From: Aurantimonas sp. HBX-1
GTDB lineage: Bacteria; Pseudomonadota; Alphaproteobacteria; Rhizobiales; Rhizobiaceae
NCBI RefSeq assembly: GCF_021391535.1
Contig: NZ_CP090066.1
Span: 2,803,501-2,867,500, forward strand
Length of the DNA: 64,000 nt
Direction of reading: 5' to 3'
Part shown: piece by piece, positions 26,844-35,843 of the stretch
How the letters are laid out: every line of letters begins with the position of its first letter
Numbering within the stretch: the first letter of the stretch is position 1
Translations under genes and position numbers: made by a program
The notes under the pieces: model-generated
The model's database searches: none
The model's input: only the letters and a program-made list of their open reading frames with translations
What the model was told of the DNA's origin: nothing

Positions 26844-26863
26844 ACATAAAGATATGCTTATGT
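26844..26863. promoter_or_regulatory. 20-bp palindrome upstream of metH (SahR/SamR-like operator)
   Basis: ACATAA-AGATATGC-TTATGT lies 37-56 bp upstream of the metH ATG, in the divergent gap to the Uma2-like gene. TTGACA on the minus strand (26861-26866) overlaps its distal arm as a possible -35. Proteobacterial ArsR-type regulators of methionine genes (SahR/SamR) bind AT-rich palindromes of this kind; no such regulator gene is adjacent. Confidence 0.6.
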
Positions 26864-26968
26864 CAACAAACGAGCTGTGAAGCCTCGCCCGATCGCCCCG
26901 TGCCGCGCCTTGAATTGGGCGCGGGTTCGGCGGATTACTACGCCATCGCCACCGCGAAGGGTTGCGCC

Positions 26969-27592
26969 ATGTCCAGACCCGTCCCGTACCCGCTCGACGA
27001 CGACACCGCCGTGCCGCTCAACACGACGCGCGCCGCGGAGGGCCTGCCGCGCCGCCGGTTCACCGTCGCCGAGATCGAGGCCTTCGTCGAGACCGGCGTC
27101 ATCCCCGAGGAAGAACGGTTCGAACTGATCGGCGGGGAGATCGTCCCGATGTCACCGAAAGGCATGACGCACGAGCGGATCAAGATGTGGCTGAACGAGC
27201 AGCTGGTCCGCAACCTCCCGCTTCCATTCGCGACCAACCCAGAGACAACCTTCCGACTGGCCGACGACACGTTCCTCGAACCCGACTTCGTGGTCTTCGA
27301 ACGCGCAACCGGGCTGGAACGGCTAAACGGCGCCACCTGCCTGCTGGCGATCGAGATTGGCCTGTCGAGCCTTTCCTACGATCGTGGCCGCAAGGCCGAG
27401 ATCTACGCCGCGTTCGGTATTAGGGAGTTGTGGGTGATCGACGGGCGGCGGCTGGAGACGCGGGTGTTCAGGGAGCCGGGGCCGGAGGGGTATGGGTCGG
27501 TTTGCGACGTTGCGGCCGGGGAGGTGCTGGAGCCGCTGGGGGTGCCGGGTTTTGCGCTGCAGCTGGAGGAGTTCAAGCGATTTGAGGGGTGA
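26969..27592 (+). CDS. Uma2-family (DUF820) PD-(D/E)XK nuclease-fold protein
   Basis: This 207-residue protein has the Uma2 pattern: RRRFTVAEIEAFVETGVIPEEERFELIGGEIVPMSPKGMTHERI, the catalytic aspartate in TFLEPDFVVFE, and the E-x-K-like end of the fold in LLAIEIGLSSLSYDRGRKAEIYAAFGIRELWVIDGRRLETRVFREP. The family has a restriction-endonuclease fold and is expanded in cyanobacteria and some other bacteria; its role is unsettled. The ATG at 26969 is chosen because of GAAGG 8 bp upstream and family alignment; an upstream in-frame start at 26900 adds an unrelated 23 residues. It marks the edge of the accessory region that follows. Confidence 0.88.
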   Translation: MSRPVPYPLDDDTAVPLNTTRAAEGLPRRRFTVAEIEAFVETGVIPEEERFELIGGEIVPMSPKGMTHERIKMWLNEQLVRNLPLPFATNPETTFRLADDTFLEPDFVVFERATGLERLNGATCLLAIEIGLSSLSYDRGRKAEIYAAFGIRELWVIDGRRLETRVFREPGPEGYGSVCDVAAGEVLEPLGVPGFALQLEEFKRFEG

Positions 27593-27654
27593 TGCGATCG
27601 GTTAGGCAGTGAAGAAAGTCCGATGACACAGTTTCAAAGCTGCGGCCCGATTAA

Positions 27655-27732
27655 TTTCACACCTGTCCGCACATGGTGTTGACACCGCTCAAGACTTGCC
27701 CCATTTTCACACCTGTCTGCACAACGTGAAAA
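27655..27732 (+). promoter_or_regulatory. Promoter flanked by two 19-bp direct repeats
   Basis: TTTCACACCTGTCYGCACA occurs at 27655-27673 and 27705-27723, 50 bp apart with one difference. The second copy also forms an inverted repeat TTTTCAC-N15-GTGAAAA (27704-27732). A -35 TTGACA (27679-27684) and a weak -10 CATTTT (27702-27707, spacer 17) lie between the copies, so repeat 2 would overlap the transcript start. The 50-bp spacing (about five helical turns) puts both repeats on one DNA face. Confidence 0.65.
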
Positions 27733-27742
27733 GGAGTCCGTC

Positions 27743-28234
27743 TTGGTCACAGAAACCACCACCCGAGTTTCATTTCGCTTGCAAACCGAAATCTACGAAG
27801 CGATCCAAACCCTTGCAAAACAGGCAGGAGTTGATGTGTCTGCCTTCATGCAGGATGTTCTTAGACAAGCTGTGTATGACCATCTGCCGGCGGACCTGCA
27901 GCGCGAACTCGAAAACACCAAAGCCTTGTACGCGGCTGCCCAGGCCAAGGCTCGCCAAGTCTACAATGCCGGACGCTTCGATGAGCATTTCACGCTAACG
28001 GTGTTCCGTGAGCTTATGGGCGATCAGGAGACCAAACAACTTTATGAGTCGGTTATAGGGGTAGACGCATATACGGACGGGGCATCCAAAAAGATGCCCC
28101 TCAACATGTACCTCGGCTGGTTTATCAAAAATGCGGTGAGCGCCAAACCTATGGTCGATGCAAGTGGTAAGCCTCGTCGTGCCTTCGTCAAGGACGAGCC
28201 GATAAAGAGCTATACCCTACTCACCACTGAGTGA
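27743..28234 (+). CDS. Unrecognised protein with an N-terminal ribbon-helix-helix-like region
   Basis: I do not recognise this 163-residue protein. Its first 45 residues (TTTRVSFRLQTEIYEAIQTLAKQAGVDVSAFMQDVLRQAVYDHL) look like a ribbon-helix-helix DNA-binding domain: a short polar strand, then two helices separated by a turn. The rest is a mixed helical region (LENTKALYAAAQAKARQVYNAGRFDEHFTLTVFRELMG) and a C-terminal KKMPLNMYLGWFIKNAVSAKPMVDASGKPRRAF. The TTG start has AAGGAG 6 bp upstream. Base composition is clearly less GC-rich than the flanks, indicating recent acquisition. The twin direct repeats in its promoter suggest autoregulation. No partner gene is on the same strand next to it. 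Confidence 0.75.
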   Translation: MVTETTTRVSFRLQTEIYEAIQTLAKQAGVDVSAFMQDVLRQAVYDHLPADLQRELENTKALYAAAQAKARQVYNAGRFDEHFTLTVFRELMGDQETKQLYESVIGVDAYTDGASKKMPLNMYLGWFIKNAVSAKPMVDASGKPRRAFVKDEPIKSYTLLTTE

Positions 28235-28289
28235 CTCCTAGGCCAGATACCAAATCTACCCACCGATTCTGATACAGAGACCCAGAATT

Positions 28290-28556
28290 TCAATGCTTAT
28301 AGCGGCACGCCGCGATTTCGAGGCGTTGGTCGTCATCTTTGCCTGCAACGCGGCAGACAAGGCGGTGGTCGCCGGTGATCCGCCGCGACCACCAGCCGGT
28401 CAGATCGCCCTTCAGCGGCTCCGGCTTGCCGATCCCCCGGAGCAGGGTTCGCCTGGTTTCCTTGATCAGCTCGTTGATGCGATCGCGGATCTTCTCGTCC
28501 ACCTTCTGAAAATGCAGATAGTCGCTCCAGGCCTGCTCGGCCCAGAGAAGCTTCAT
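28290..28556 (-). CDS. yoeB: Txe/YoeB-family mRNA interferase toxin
   Basis: This 88-residue RelE-superfamily toxin cleaves mRNA at the ribosomal A site. The pattern is diagnostic: MKLLWAEQAWSDYLHFQKVDEKIRDRINELIKETRR, then KPEPLKGDLTGWWSRRITGDHRLVCRV and the C-terminal RLEIAACRYKH with the catalytic E/R/H residues and terminal Y-x-H. Its start overlaps the antitoxin stop by 4 bp (ATGA). The antitoxin-first order is normal for yefM-yoeB. Confidence 0.95.
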   Translation of the reverse strand: MKLLWAEQAWSDYLHFQKVDEKIRDRINELIKETRRTLLRGIGKPEPLKGDLTGWWSRRITGDHRLVCRVAGKDDDQRLEIAACRYKH

Positions 28557-28819
28557 TGGGCGTCTTCGGCGTCGACGGTCGGATCGCGCTCGACACCGCG
28601 ACCGGCATCCAGTTCGGCAATGGCGCCGAACAGCTTGTCGGCGTTGTTCCGGCTGCCGAGAAGGTGAAGCGTCTCCTGGACGCCCTCCCATTCGCTCGCC
28701 GATATCAATACGGCGGATTCTCTGCCCTGCCGGGTCACGAGCAAGGGCGCCCGCGAGCGGATCAACTCTTCGAAGTGGCCGGCTGGATAGCCCGCAACTG
28801 CGTGAAAGCGGTCCGCCAT
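28553..28819 (-). CDS. yefM: YefM/Phd-family antitoxin
   Basis: This 88-residue antitoxin matches the Phd/YefM core: RSRAPLLVTRQGRESAVLISASEWEGVQETLHLLGSRNNADKLFGAIAELDAGRG. The N-terminal DNA-binding strand is shorter than in many YefM proteins (MADRFHAVAGYPAGHFEELI), and the expected S-x-A-R-x-x-L segment is degenerate. The C-terminal half would fold on YoeB. It should repress the operon through the TGTACG/CGTACA palindrome 34-51 bp upstream. Confidence 0.9.
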   Translation of the reverse strand: MADRFHAVAGYPAGHFEELIRSRAPLLVTRQGRESAVLISASEWEGVQETLHLLGSRNNADKLFGAIAELDAGRGVERDPTVDAEDAQ

Positions 28820-28852
28820 AGCATGTCTCTTGCCAATAAGCCGATCGAGTAT

Positions 28853-28870
28853 CTGTACGCATACGTACAG
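28853..28870. promoter_or_regulatory. YefM-type operator
   Basis: CTGTACG-CATA-CGTACAG is a perfect 18-bp inverted repeat 34 bp upstream of yefM. YefM of E. coli binds palindromes with TGTACA cores, so this is very probably the autoregulatory site. Confidence 0.75.
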
Positions 28871-29136
28871 GGCTGCCTAGTTCCAAACAGGGTCGAACTT
28901 CGCGACGTGCTGGCTCCTAGGAATGCACATGCCAATACCGGCAACAGAATTGATGGTTCTGGTTGCAGGCGGCACCTCTTGGCCGATTCAAGACGTTCGG
29001 TAACCGATGTCTGCTTCGAGCCCAAGGTCGCCGTAGGAGCTTCATGGGCAAAACCCTACACATCTCGACCTTGCCGCCTAGCAGACGTGGATCCGAGACT
29101 CGGTCAAAAGGACCTAAAGAGATCACACATTGACTT
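28871..29136. other. Non-coding gap between the yefM operator and the metallopeptidase gene
   Basis: The gap from yefM (28819) to the end of the metallopeptidase gene (29137) is 317 bp. Apart from the YefM operator I see nothing convincing in it: no ORF with coding character, no tRNA and no strong terminator. Confidence 0.5.
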
Positions 29137-30075
29137 TCAGCGGCATCGCCAGCTGGGAGAACCTATTGTCTTAAGTTGTGTGTTGACCACTTGGTCAAGC
29201 TGATAGCCAAACAGTCCAAAGTCCTGCCGCCCTTGAGCGACTTTCCCAATATGCAGAACTCTGACAATTATCTGCGGGTGCGTGCCACTGAGTAAGTTCT
29301 CGATTTCGTTGTCTGTGATCGCTAGACCTGTTCCGGCCCTGACATTCTCACATAATGCTACTTTAGGAAGCCCAGGACATGCCAGCCCGCGAAGCTCCCT
29401 GTTCAAAAGCTCGTAATTAAATATGTAAAAGTCTTCCATATTTTTCTCGGACAATAGTCTTACTGAATAGCTATCCGCCTCGTATTCCAACCGGTGGCAA
29501 TAGCTTTGTTGATCTATGTCAGAATCGATGTTGTGCGCTGAAAAATGGAATCGTCCCTTGTGCCGCTGAAGAAGATGGCCTAGTTCGTGTGCAAGAATCC
29601 AAGTCATCAGATTTATCCGCACACTATCAATCTCCTCTTCATTCTCTGGTACTACGTTTCGTTCCACAATGATGCCGTCGTCATTCGAAACCGTGACCTC
29701 TCTCTGATGGAAATCGAAATACGCCTCAAGTGACCGGATCAGCTCTACATCACAAACAATCGTTCTTTCGTCACCGACGTAAGAGCAATTTTTCTCTTTT
29801 ATATTTTTAGGAAACGCATTTCTCGTTCGAGAATCAAATATAAACATATCAATATCAGCTGAAGGTTCTTTCGGATTGACATATATGTTTCTTGGAATGT
29901 CTAGTCGAGCGAGAGCTATATTGGTTAGATCAATCCATTCCTTATCTGCATTGAATTTTTCCAGTTCGTAATAGGTCTGGTGCTCAATAAATAAGCGCGA
30001 GACCGTAGCGCCAATGAAGACAACTGAAACTATCATAATTAATCTGCGGTCTTGAGGCCTGAAACGCTCCAGCAT
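29137..30075 (-). CDS. Membrane-anchored M48-like zinc metallopeptidase candidate, AT-rich
   Basis: This 312-residue protein has one N-terminal membrane helix (LIMIVSVVFIGATVSRLFI, about residues 12-30) and a zinc-protease signature: H-E-L-G-H at 163-167 in WILAHELGHLLQRH, followed about 33 residues later by YEADSYSVRLL (E199, D201), the M48-type third-ligand pattern. The region between 35 and 150 is not recognisable. No known family member comes to mind, so the substrate is unknown. It overlaps the upstream membrane-protein gene by 1 bp (TAATG), so the two form an operon. GC content is far below that of the window average, indicating horizontal acquisition. Confidence 0.8.
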   Translation of the reverse strand: MLERFRPQDRRLIMIVSVVFIGATVSRLFIEHQTYYELEKFNADKEWIDLTNIALARLDIPRNIYVNPKEPSADIDMFIFDSRTRNAFPKNIKEKNCSYVGDERTIVCDVELIRSLEAYFDFHQREVTVSNDDGIIVERNVVPENEEEIDSVRINLMTWILAHELGHLLQRHKGRFHFSAHNIDSDIDQQSYCHRLEYEADSYSVRLLSEKNMEDFYIFNYELLNRELRGLACPGLPKVALCENVRAGTGLAITDNEIENLLSGTHPQIIVRVLHIGKVAQGRQDFGLFGYQLDQVVNTQLKTIGSPSWRCR

Positions 30076-30470
30076 TAGACCGACTCCCTCTCGGCTCCTC
30101 TTAGAACGGACTCGCAGAAAAATCCTGACTGAAAAGCTACAATAAAAGCTAAAACATAGTCTGGCTGCTCTTGCGCGGCAACATAAACACCGGAAAACAC
30201 AATTGGCGAGAGAAGCATTGCCCGCCATAGCTCCGGACTGCGAAACACTAGCTTAAAAGCTGCCCAACTGATCGGGTTCTTTCGCATTCCCCAAGCTCTG
30301 TGTATGGCTCCAAACACGATTCCCACGACCATGGCCAGGGCCGAAAGGATGATCTTAAAGTAGCCAGATCCATCATTCTCCGCAAAACTCAGAGGTTCAA
30401 CGGCTGCATAGCGGTAGAATACGAACAGAATGATAAGCAAAAACGCGCTGGATAGGATCAATCTCTGCAT
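30075..30470 (-). CDS. Small multi-span membrane protein, AT-rich, paired with the metallopeptidase
   Basis: I do not recognise this 131-residue protein. It has about four hydrophobic segments: LILSSAFLLIILFVFYRYAAV (about 4-24), IILSALAMVVGIVFGAIH (about 40-57), AMLLSPIVFSGVYVAA (about 84-99) and YVLAFIVAFQSGFFCESVL (about 105-123). The loop between the second and third is basic (RAWGMRKNPISWAAFKLVFRS). It is the first gene of a two-gene operon ending in a HExxH peptidase. That pairing suggests a membrane substrate, chaperone or immunity partner, but nothing in the sequence decides between these. Confidence 0.72.
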   Translation of the reverse strand: MQRLILSSAFLLIILFVFYRYAAVEPLSFAENDGSGYFKIILSALAMVVGIVFGAIHRAWGMRKNPISWAAFKLVFRSPELWRAMLLSPIVFSGVYVAAQEQPDYVLAFIVAFQSGFFCESVLRGAERESV

Positions 30471-30609
30471 AAACGGGCCTTTCGCGCGAAATCAATGGTT
30501 ACGGATGGACTACTCAGTTAATTTAATAGCATTTTCCCAATTTTGATGACTAATATTAGCATAGGTTCGCGGCCTCTTGTAGCCCTTAGGGAATGCTACT
30601 TAGCAAGTC

Positions 30610-30728
30610 GTTTCAGACGAATGACGGGACCGTCCGCAGATTGACCATTTCCGGCGACGTCACGTAATGGCGCTTTGCACCCGAAAACCGTCCTCTCCGT
30701 CTGAAACAGAATGCGTAATTCTGTTTCA
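30610..30728. promoter_or_regulatory. Inverted-repeat cluster upstream of tctCBA operon 1
   Basis: The 513-bp gap 30471-30983 marks the right edge of the AT-rich island. It contains a 27-bp palindrome TGAAACAGAAT-N5-ATTCTGTTTCA (30702-30728), and a third related half-site GTTTCAGACG at 30610-30619 that is the exact reverse complement of CGTCTGAAAC (30698-30707). IclR-type regulators bind TGAAAC/GTTTCA palindromes, but no regulator gene is nearby. The segment 30730-30983 is GC-rich with no supported gene. Confidence 0.55.
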
Positions 30729-30983
30729 ACCCCGTCTCAAGCAGGGGGACAAGCGCAGCCCCCATCGCTCGGCCGCCTTGCCCTCGACCTTGCCGCCCGA
30801 AACGCCGGGGCAGGCGCGCCGCTCCCGTCCGCACCCTTGCAACTTGCCCGTCTCTGGCGCTAGGCATCCTCTGCAGGATCTGCCGGCGCCTGTCAGAGGG
30901 CTGCCGCGTCGAATGCGTTGGGACGCGCGCGGCGGGGCGGCCGGACGGGCCGAGCCGGGCGGACCACCTTGGGAGGAAAGACC

Positions 30984-31937
30984 ATGCTGAAACGCTTGCT
31001 GGGTGCCGCGCTGATCGCCGGCATCACCGCGACGGGCGCCCTCGCCCAGACCGAAAGCTACGCGATCATCGCGCCGGCTTCGCCCGGCGGCGGCTGGGAC
31101 CAGACCGCCCGCACCATGCAGACTGCGATGCAGGAAGCCGGCGTCGCGGGCGACGTGCAGGTCGTCAACGTTCCCGGCGCCGGCGGCACGATCGGCCTGG
31201 CGCAGTTCATCTCGCAGGACAGCGGCGATCCGACGAAGCTGATCGTCGGCGGCTACGTCATGGTCGGTGCGATCTTGACCAACAATTCGCCCTACTCGCT
31301 CGACGACGTCACCCCGATCGCCCGGCTCACCGGCGAATACGAGGCGATCGTCGTGCCGGCGGCCTCGCCGTTCAAGACGATCGACGATCTCGTCGCCGCG
31401 ATGAAGGCCGATCCCGGCGCCGTGGCGATCGCCGGCGGCTCGGCCGGCGGCACCGACCACATCGCCGCCGGCCTTCTGGCGGAAGCCGCCGGCGTCGACC
31501 CGAAGCAGATCAACTACATCGCCTTCTCCGGCGGCGGCGAGGCGCTGGCGGCGATTCTCGGCCAGCAGGTCGCGGCCGGCATCTCCGGCTACGGCGAGTT
31601 CGAGTCGCAGATCGCCGCCGGCACGCTGCGCCTCCTGGCGATGACCAGCGACGAGCCGATCGAGGGCATCGACGCGCCGACGCTGAAGAGCTCGGGCCTC
31701 GACGTGGTGATCCAGAACTGGCGCATGGTCGCGGCCGCGCCGGACATCACCGACGAAGAGAAGGCGCAGATCACCGCCGACATCGAGAAGATGGTGAAGT
31801 CCGAAGAGTGGCAGGAAGCGCTGGAGCGCAACGGCTGGGAGGACACCTATCTCTCCGGCGAGGCCTTCACCGAGCAGCTGGCAAAGGACGTCGACAAGAC
31901 CCGCGCCATCCTCAAGACCATCGGCCTCGTCCAGTAA
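30984..31937 (+). CDS. tctC: TctC-type solute-binding protein (operon 1)
   Basis: This 317-residue periplasmic protein binds a carboxylate for a tripartite tricarboxylate transporter. It has a signal peptide (MLKRLLGAALIAGITATGALAQ, cut near ALA-Q) and the Bug/TctC fold: IIAPASPGGGWDQTARTMQ, VQVVNVPGAGGTIGLAQFI, IARLTGEYEAIVVPAASPFKTIDDLVAAM and ALAAILGQQVAAGISGYGE. The start has GGGAGGAAAG upstream. It is the first gene of a complete tctC-tctB-tctA operon; the stop overlaps the tctB start. The ligand cannot be read from the sequence. Confidence 0.93.
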   Translation: MLKRLLGAALIAGITATGALAQTESYAIIAPASPGGGWDQTARTMQTAMQEAGVAGDVQVVNVPGAGGTIGLAQFISQDSGDPTKLIVGGYVMVGAILTNNSPYSLDDVTPIARLTGEYEAIVVPAASPFKTIDDLVAAMKADPGAVAIAGGSAGGTDHIAAGLLAEAAGVDPKQINYIAFSGGGEALAAILGQQVAAGISGYGEFESQIAAGTLRLLAMTSDEPIEGIDAPTLKSSGLDVVIQNWRMVAAAPDITDEEKAQITADIEKMVKSEEWQEALERNGWEDTYLSGEAFTEQLAKDVDKTRAILKTIGLVQ

Positions 31938-32425
31938 TGACCGACGACGTCCCGTCCTCCGGGACCAGCCGCCGCCCCGACTGGGCGGCGGTCGCCATCG
32001 GCGTCGCGCTGCTGGCGCTCGCCGGGGTGATCTTCTGGAACACGCTGCTGGTCACCGGCGGCGCCTATACGCAGATCGGCCCGAAGGCGTTTCCCTACGC
32101 CATCGCGGCCTTTCTCGGCGTGCTGTCGATCTGGACGATCGCCAGCGCGATGAAGGGCGGCTTTCCCGAACGGGAGCACGACGCCGTCGGGCCGATCGTC
32201 TGGATCGTCGGGGGGCTGACCGCGCAGCTGCTGCTGCTCGACGTCGCCGGCTTCTCCCTCGCGACGGGCCTGCTGTTCGCGGCCACCGCCAAGGCGTTCG
32301 GGCGGGGGCCCCTCTGGAAGACCATCCCGATCGGCATCCTTTTGTCGCTGGCGCTCTGGCTGCTGTTCACCAAGCTTCTCAAGCTCTCGCTGCCGGCAGG
32401 GCCGCTGGAGCGACTTTTCGGCTGA
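31937..32425 (+). CDS. tctB: TctB small membrane subunit (operon 1)
   Basis: This 162-residue small permease subunit has four predicted transmembrane helices, including WAAVAIGVALLALAGVIFWNTLLV and IPIGILLSLALWLLFTKLLKL, and the family motif GPKAFPYAIAAFLGVLSIW. Its ATG shares one base with the tctC stop (TAATG). The protein forms the transport core with TctA. Confidence 0.92.
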   Translation: MTDDVPSSGTSRRPDWAAVAIGVALLALAGVIFWNTLLVTGGAYTQIGPKAFPYAIAAFLGVLSIWTIASAMKGGFPEREHDAVGPIVWIVGGLTAQLLLLDVAGFSLATGLLFAATAKAFGRGPLWKTIPIGILLSLALWLLFTKLLKLSLPAGPLERLFG

Positions 32426-32443
32426 GGGCCGGCAGGAATCGCC

Positions 32444-33961
<1,518 letters not shown>

Positions 33962-33983
33962 GGTCCCCGCCGGCGCTCTCGTC

Positions 33984-35348
33984 TCAGAGCGTTGCCTGCA
34001 GCTCGTCGAGGCTCTTGCGGGTGGTCTCGACGATCAGGTCGATATGGGCCTTCTCGATGATCAGCGGCGGGCAGTAGGCGAGCGAGTCGCCGATCGGCCG
34101 GGAGATGACGCCGTTCTTCTGCAGGATGGCGAAGGCCTGGGCGCCGAGGGCGCCGGGCTTCTCCAGTCCCGTCTTGGCCGCCTTGTCGGTGACCAGCTCG
34201 ACCGCGGCGATCAGGCCGACGCCGCGCACTTCGCCGACCAGCGGATGGTCTTCCAGGGTCCTGAGGCCCGCCTGCATCAGCGCGCCCATCTCGCGGGCCC
34301 GGCCGACGAGGCCGCGCTCCTCGATGATGTCGAGATTTTCCAGCGCCACTGCGGCTGCCACCGGATGGCCGGAGGCGGTGTAGCCGTGGCCGAACGTGCC
34401 GATCTCCGACGACTGGTCGGCCACCGGCTGGTAGACGCGGTCGTTGATCAGGAGCGCCGAGATCGGCAGATAAGACGACGACAGCGCCTTCGACAGCGTC
34501 ATGATGTCGGGCTCGATCTTGTAGGTCTGGCAGCCGAACATCTCGCCGGTGCGCCCGAACCCGCAGATCACCTCGTCGGCGACCAGCAGGATGTCGTGCC
34601 GCTTCAGCACCGCCTGGATCTTCTCCCAGTAGGTCGCCGGCGGCACGACGACGCCGCCCGCGCCCATCACCGGCTCGCCGATGAAGGCGGCGATCGTGTC
34701 CGGGCCCTCGGCCTGGATCAGCGCTTCCAGATCCTCGGCGCAGCGGGTGGCGAAGGCCTCCTCGCTCTCGCCGTCACGCCCCTCGCGCCAGTAATGCGGG
34801 CAGGTCGTGTGGAAGATGCCCTCCATCGGCAGATCGAAGGCGCGGTGGTTGTTGGGAAGGCCCGTGAGGCTGGCCGACGCCAGGGTCACGCCATGGTAGC
34901 CGCGGATGCGGCTGATGATCTTCTTCTTCTGCGGCTGGCCGAGCGCGTTGGAGCGGTAGCGCACCAGCTTGATCATCGTGTCGTTGGCTTCGGAGCCGGA
35001 ATTGGTGAAATAGGCCTTCGACATCGGCACCGGCGCCATGGCGACCAGCCGCTCGGCGAGCTCGATCGCCGGTCCGTGCGATTTGTGCGTGAAGGTGTGG
35101 TAGTAGTTGAGCTGCGCCATCTGCCGGCTTGCCGCCTCGACCAGGCGCTTCTCGCCGAAGCCCACAGCCACCGACCAGAGCCCCGCCATCGCCTCGATGT
35201 AGCGGTTGCCATCGGTGTCCGTGACGAACACCCCCTCGCCCTTCTCGATGATGATCGGCCCGACCGCCTCGTGCTGGCGGGCGTTGGTGTAGGAATGGAG
35301 GTGGTACGCGATGTCGCGGGCCTCGATCGAGTTGGGCTGCACGGTCAT
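33984..35348 (-). CDS. Class III (omega) aminotransferase, PLP-dependent
   Basis: This 454-residue fold-type I aminotransferase has the subgroup III signature with the PLP lysine in DIMTLSKALSSSYLPISALL (about residue 290), the cofactor-binding LLVADEVICGFGRTGEMFG (about 265) and SGSEANDTMIKLVRYRS. It resembles the omega-amino acid:pyruvate / diamine aminotransferases common in rhizobia; substrate is not decidable from sequence. The ATG at 35348 is chosen because the 53-residue extension upstream is Pro/Arg-rich and unlike the family. It converges on tctA operon 1, so a metabolic link is only suggested. Confidence 0.94.
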   Translation of the reverse strand: MTVQPNSIEARDIAYHLHSYTNARQHEAVGPIIIEKGEGVFVTDTDGNRYIEAMAGLWSVAVGFGEKRLVEAASRQMAQLNYYHTFTHKSHGPAIELAERLVAMAPVPMSKAYFTNSGSEANDTMIKLVRYRSNALGQPQKKKIISRIRGYHGVTLASASLTGLPNNHRAFDLPMEGIFHTTCPHYWREGRDGESEEAFATRCAEDLEALIQAEGPDTIAAFIGEPVMGAGGVVVPPATYWEKIQAVLKRHDILLVADEVICGFGRTGEMFGCQTYKIEPDIMTLSKALSSSYLPISALLINDRVYQPVADQSSEIGTFGHGYTASGHPVAAAVALENLDIIEERGLVGRAREMGALMQAGLRTLEDHPLVGEVRGVGLIAAVELVTDKAAKTGLEKPGALGAQAFAILQKNGVISRPIGDSLAYCPPLIIEKAHIDLIVETTRKSLDELQATL

Positions 35349-35583
35349 GAAGGTCTCCGGGTCTGGTGCCTGCGGCACGGCGTCGTCGGCTCGCGGGACA
35401 GGCGGCCGGCGTGGCGCGGCGAGCCATCGCCCGCGGCTCGCCGCTAGCGGTAGGCCCTCGCAGGCATGGGGGTCAAGGACAGCGGGCGAGCTATTCCCCG
35501 GCCGCATGGAAGCTTCCCGAATGCGTCCCTACCGGCGGCCGGCGCGCATCGCGATATGGAGGACAAGATACAAGGAGAGTTCC

Positions 35584-35751
35584 ATGTCCCAGCCCAGTTT
35601 CGCCGGCAGGTTCGCCAGCCGCGTCCGTGGCTTCGCCAGCATCATGGTGCATTCGAACCGTTGCGCCGCCGCCGTCGAGGCCGGCCGTCGCCCCGATCCG
35701 CGCTCGCTGCGGGCGCTCGGCATCGACCCGGCACATTTCGACAACCTCTGA
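35584..35751 (+). CDS. DUF1127-like small protein
   Basis: This 55-residue basic protein has an AAGGAG ribosome-binding site just before its ATG. The C-terminal half, GRRPDPRSLRALGIDPAHFDNL, fits the DUF1127 pattern (R-x-L-x-x-L-G-I-x-x-x-x-x). Alphaproteobacterial DUF1127 proteins are small, arginine-rich and often RNA-binding or tied to stress and phosphate metabolism. The gene stands alone. Confidence 0.7.
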   Translation: MSQPSFAGRFASRVRGFASIMVHSNRCAAAVEAGRRPDPRSLRALGIDPAHFDNL

Positions 35752-35843
35752 ACGCCGACCGGCCGCAGCTTTCGCTGCGGCACGCGCCCTTTCGGCAGGC
35801 ACGACCGACCTGATCGGGATCGGCGGCGTGGCCGTCGCCGCTG

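Noticed and set aside
28556..29203. Plus-strand frame across yefM and the gap
   Set aside because: It is antisense to yefM and then runs into non-coding DNA; it has no family likeness.
27593..30983. Island integrated at a tRNA with flanking att repeats
   Set aside because: I found no tRNA or matching direct repeats at the island edges, so an integrase-type island cannot be supported.
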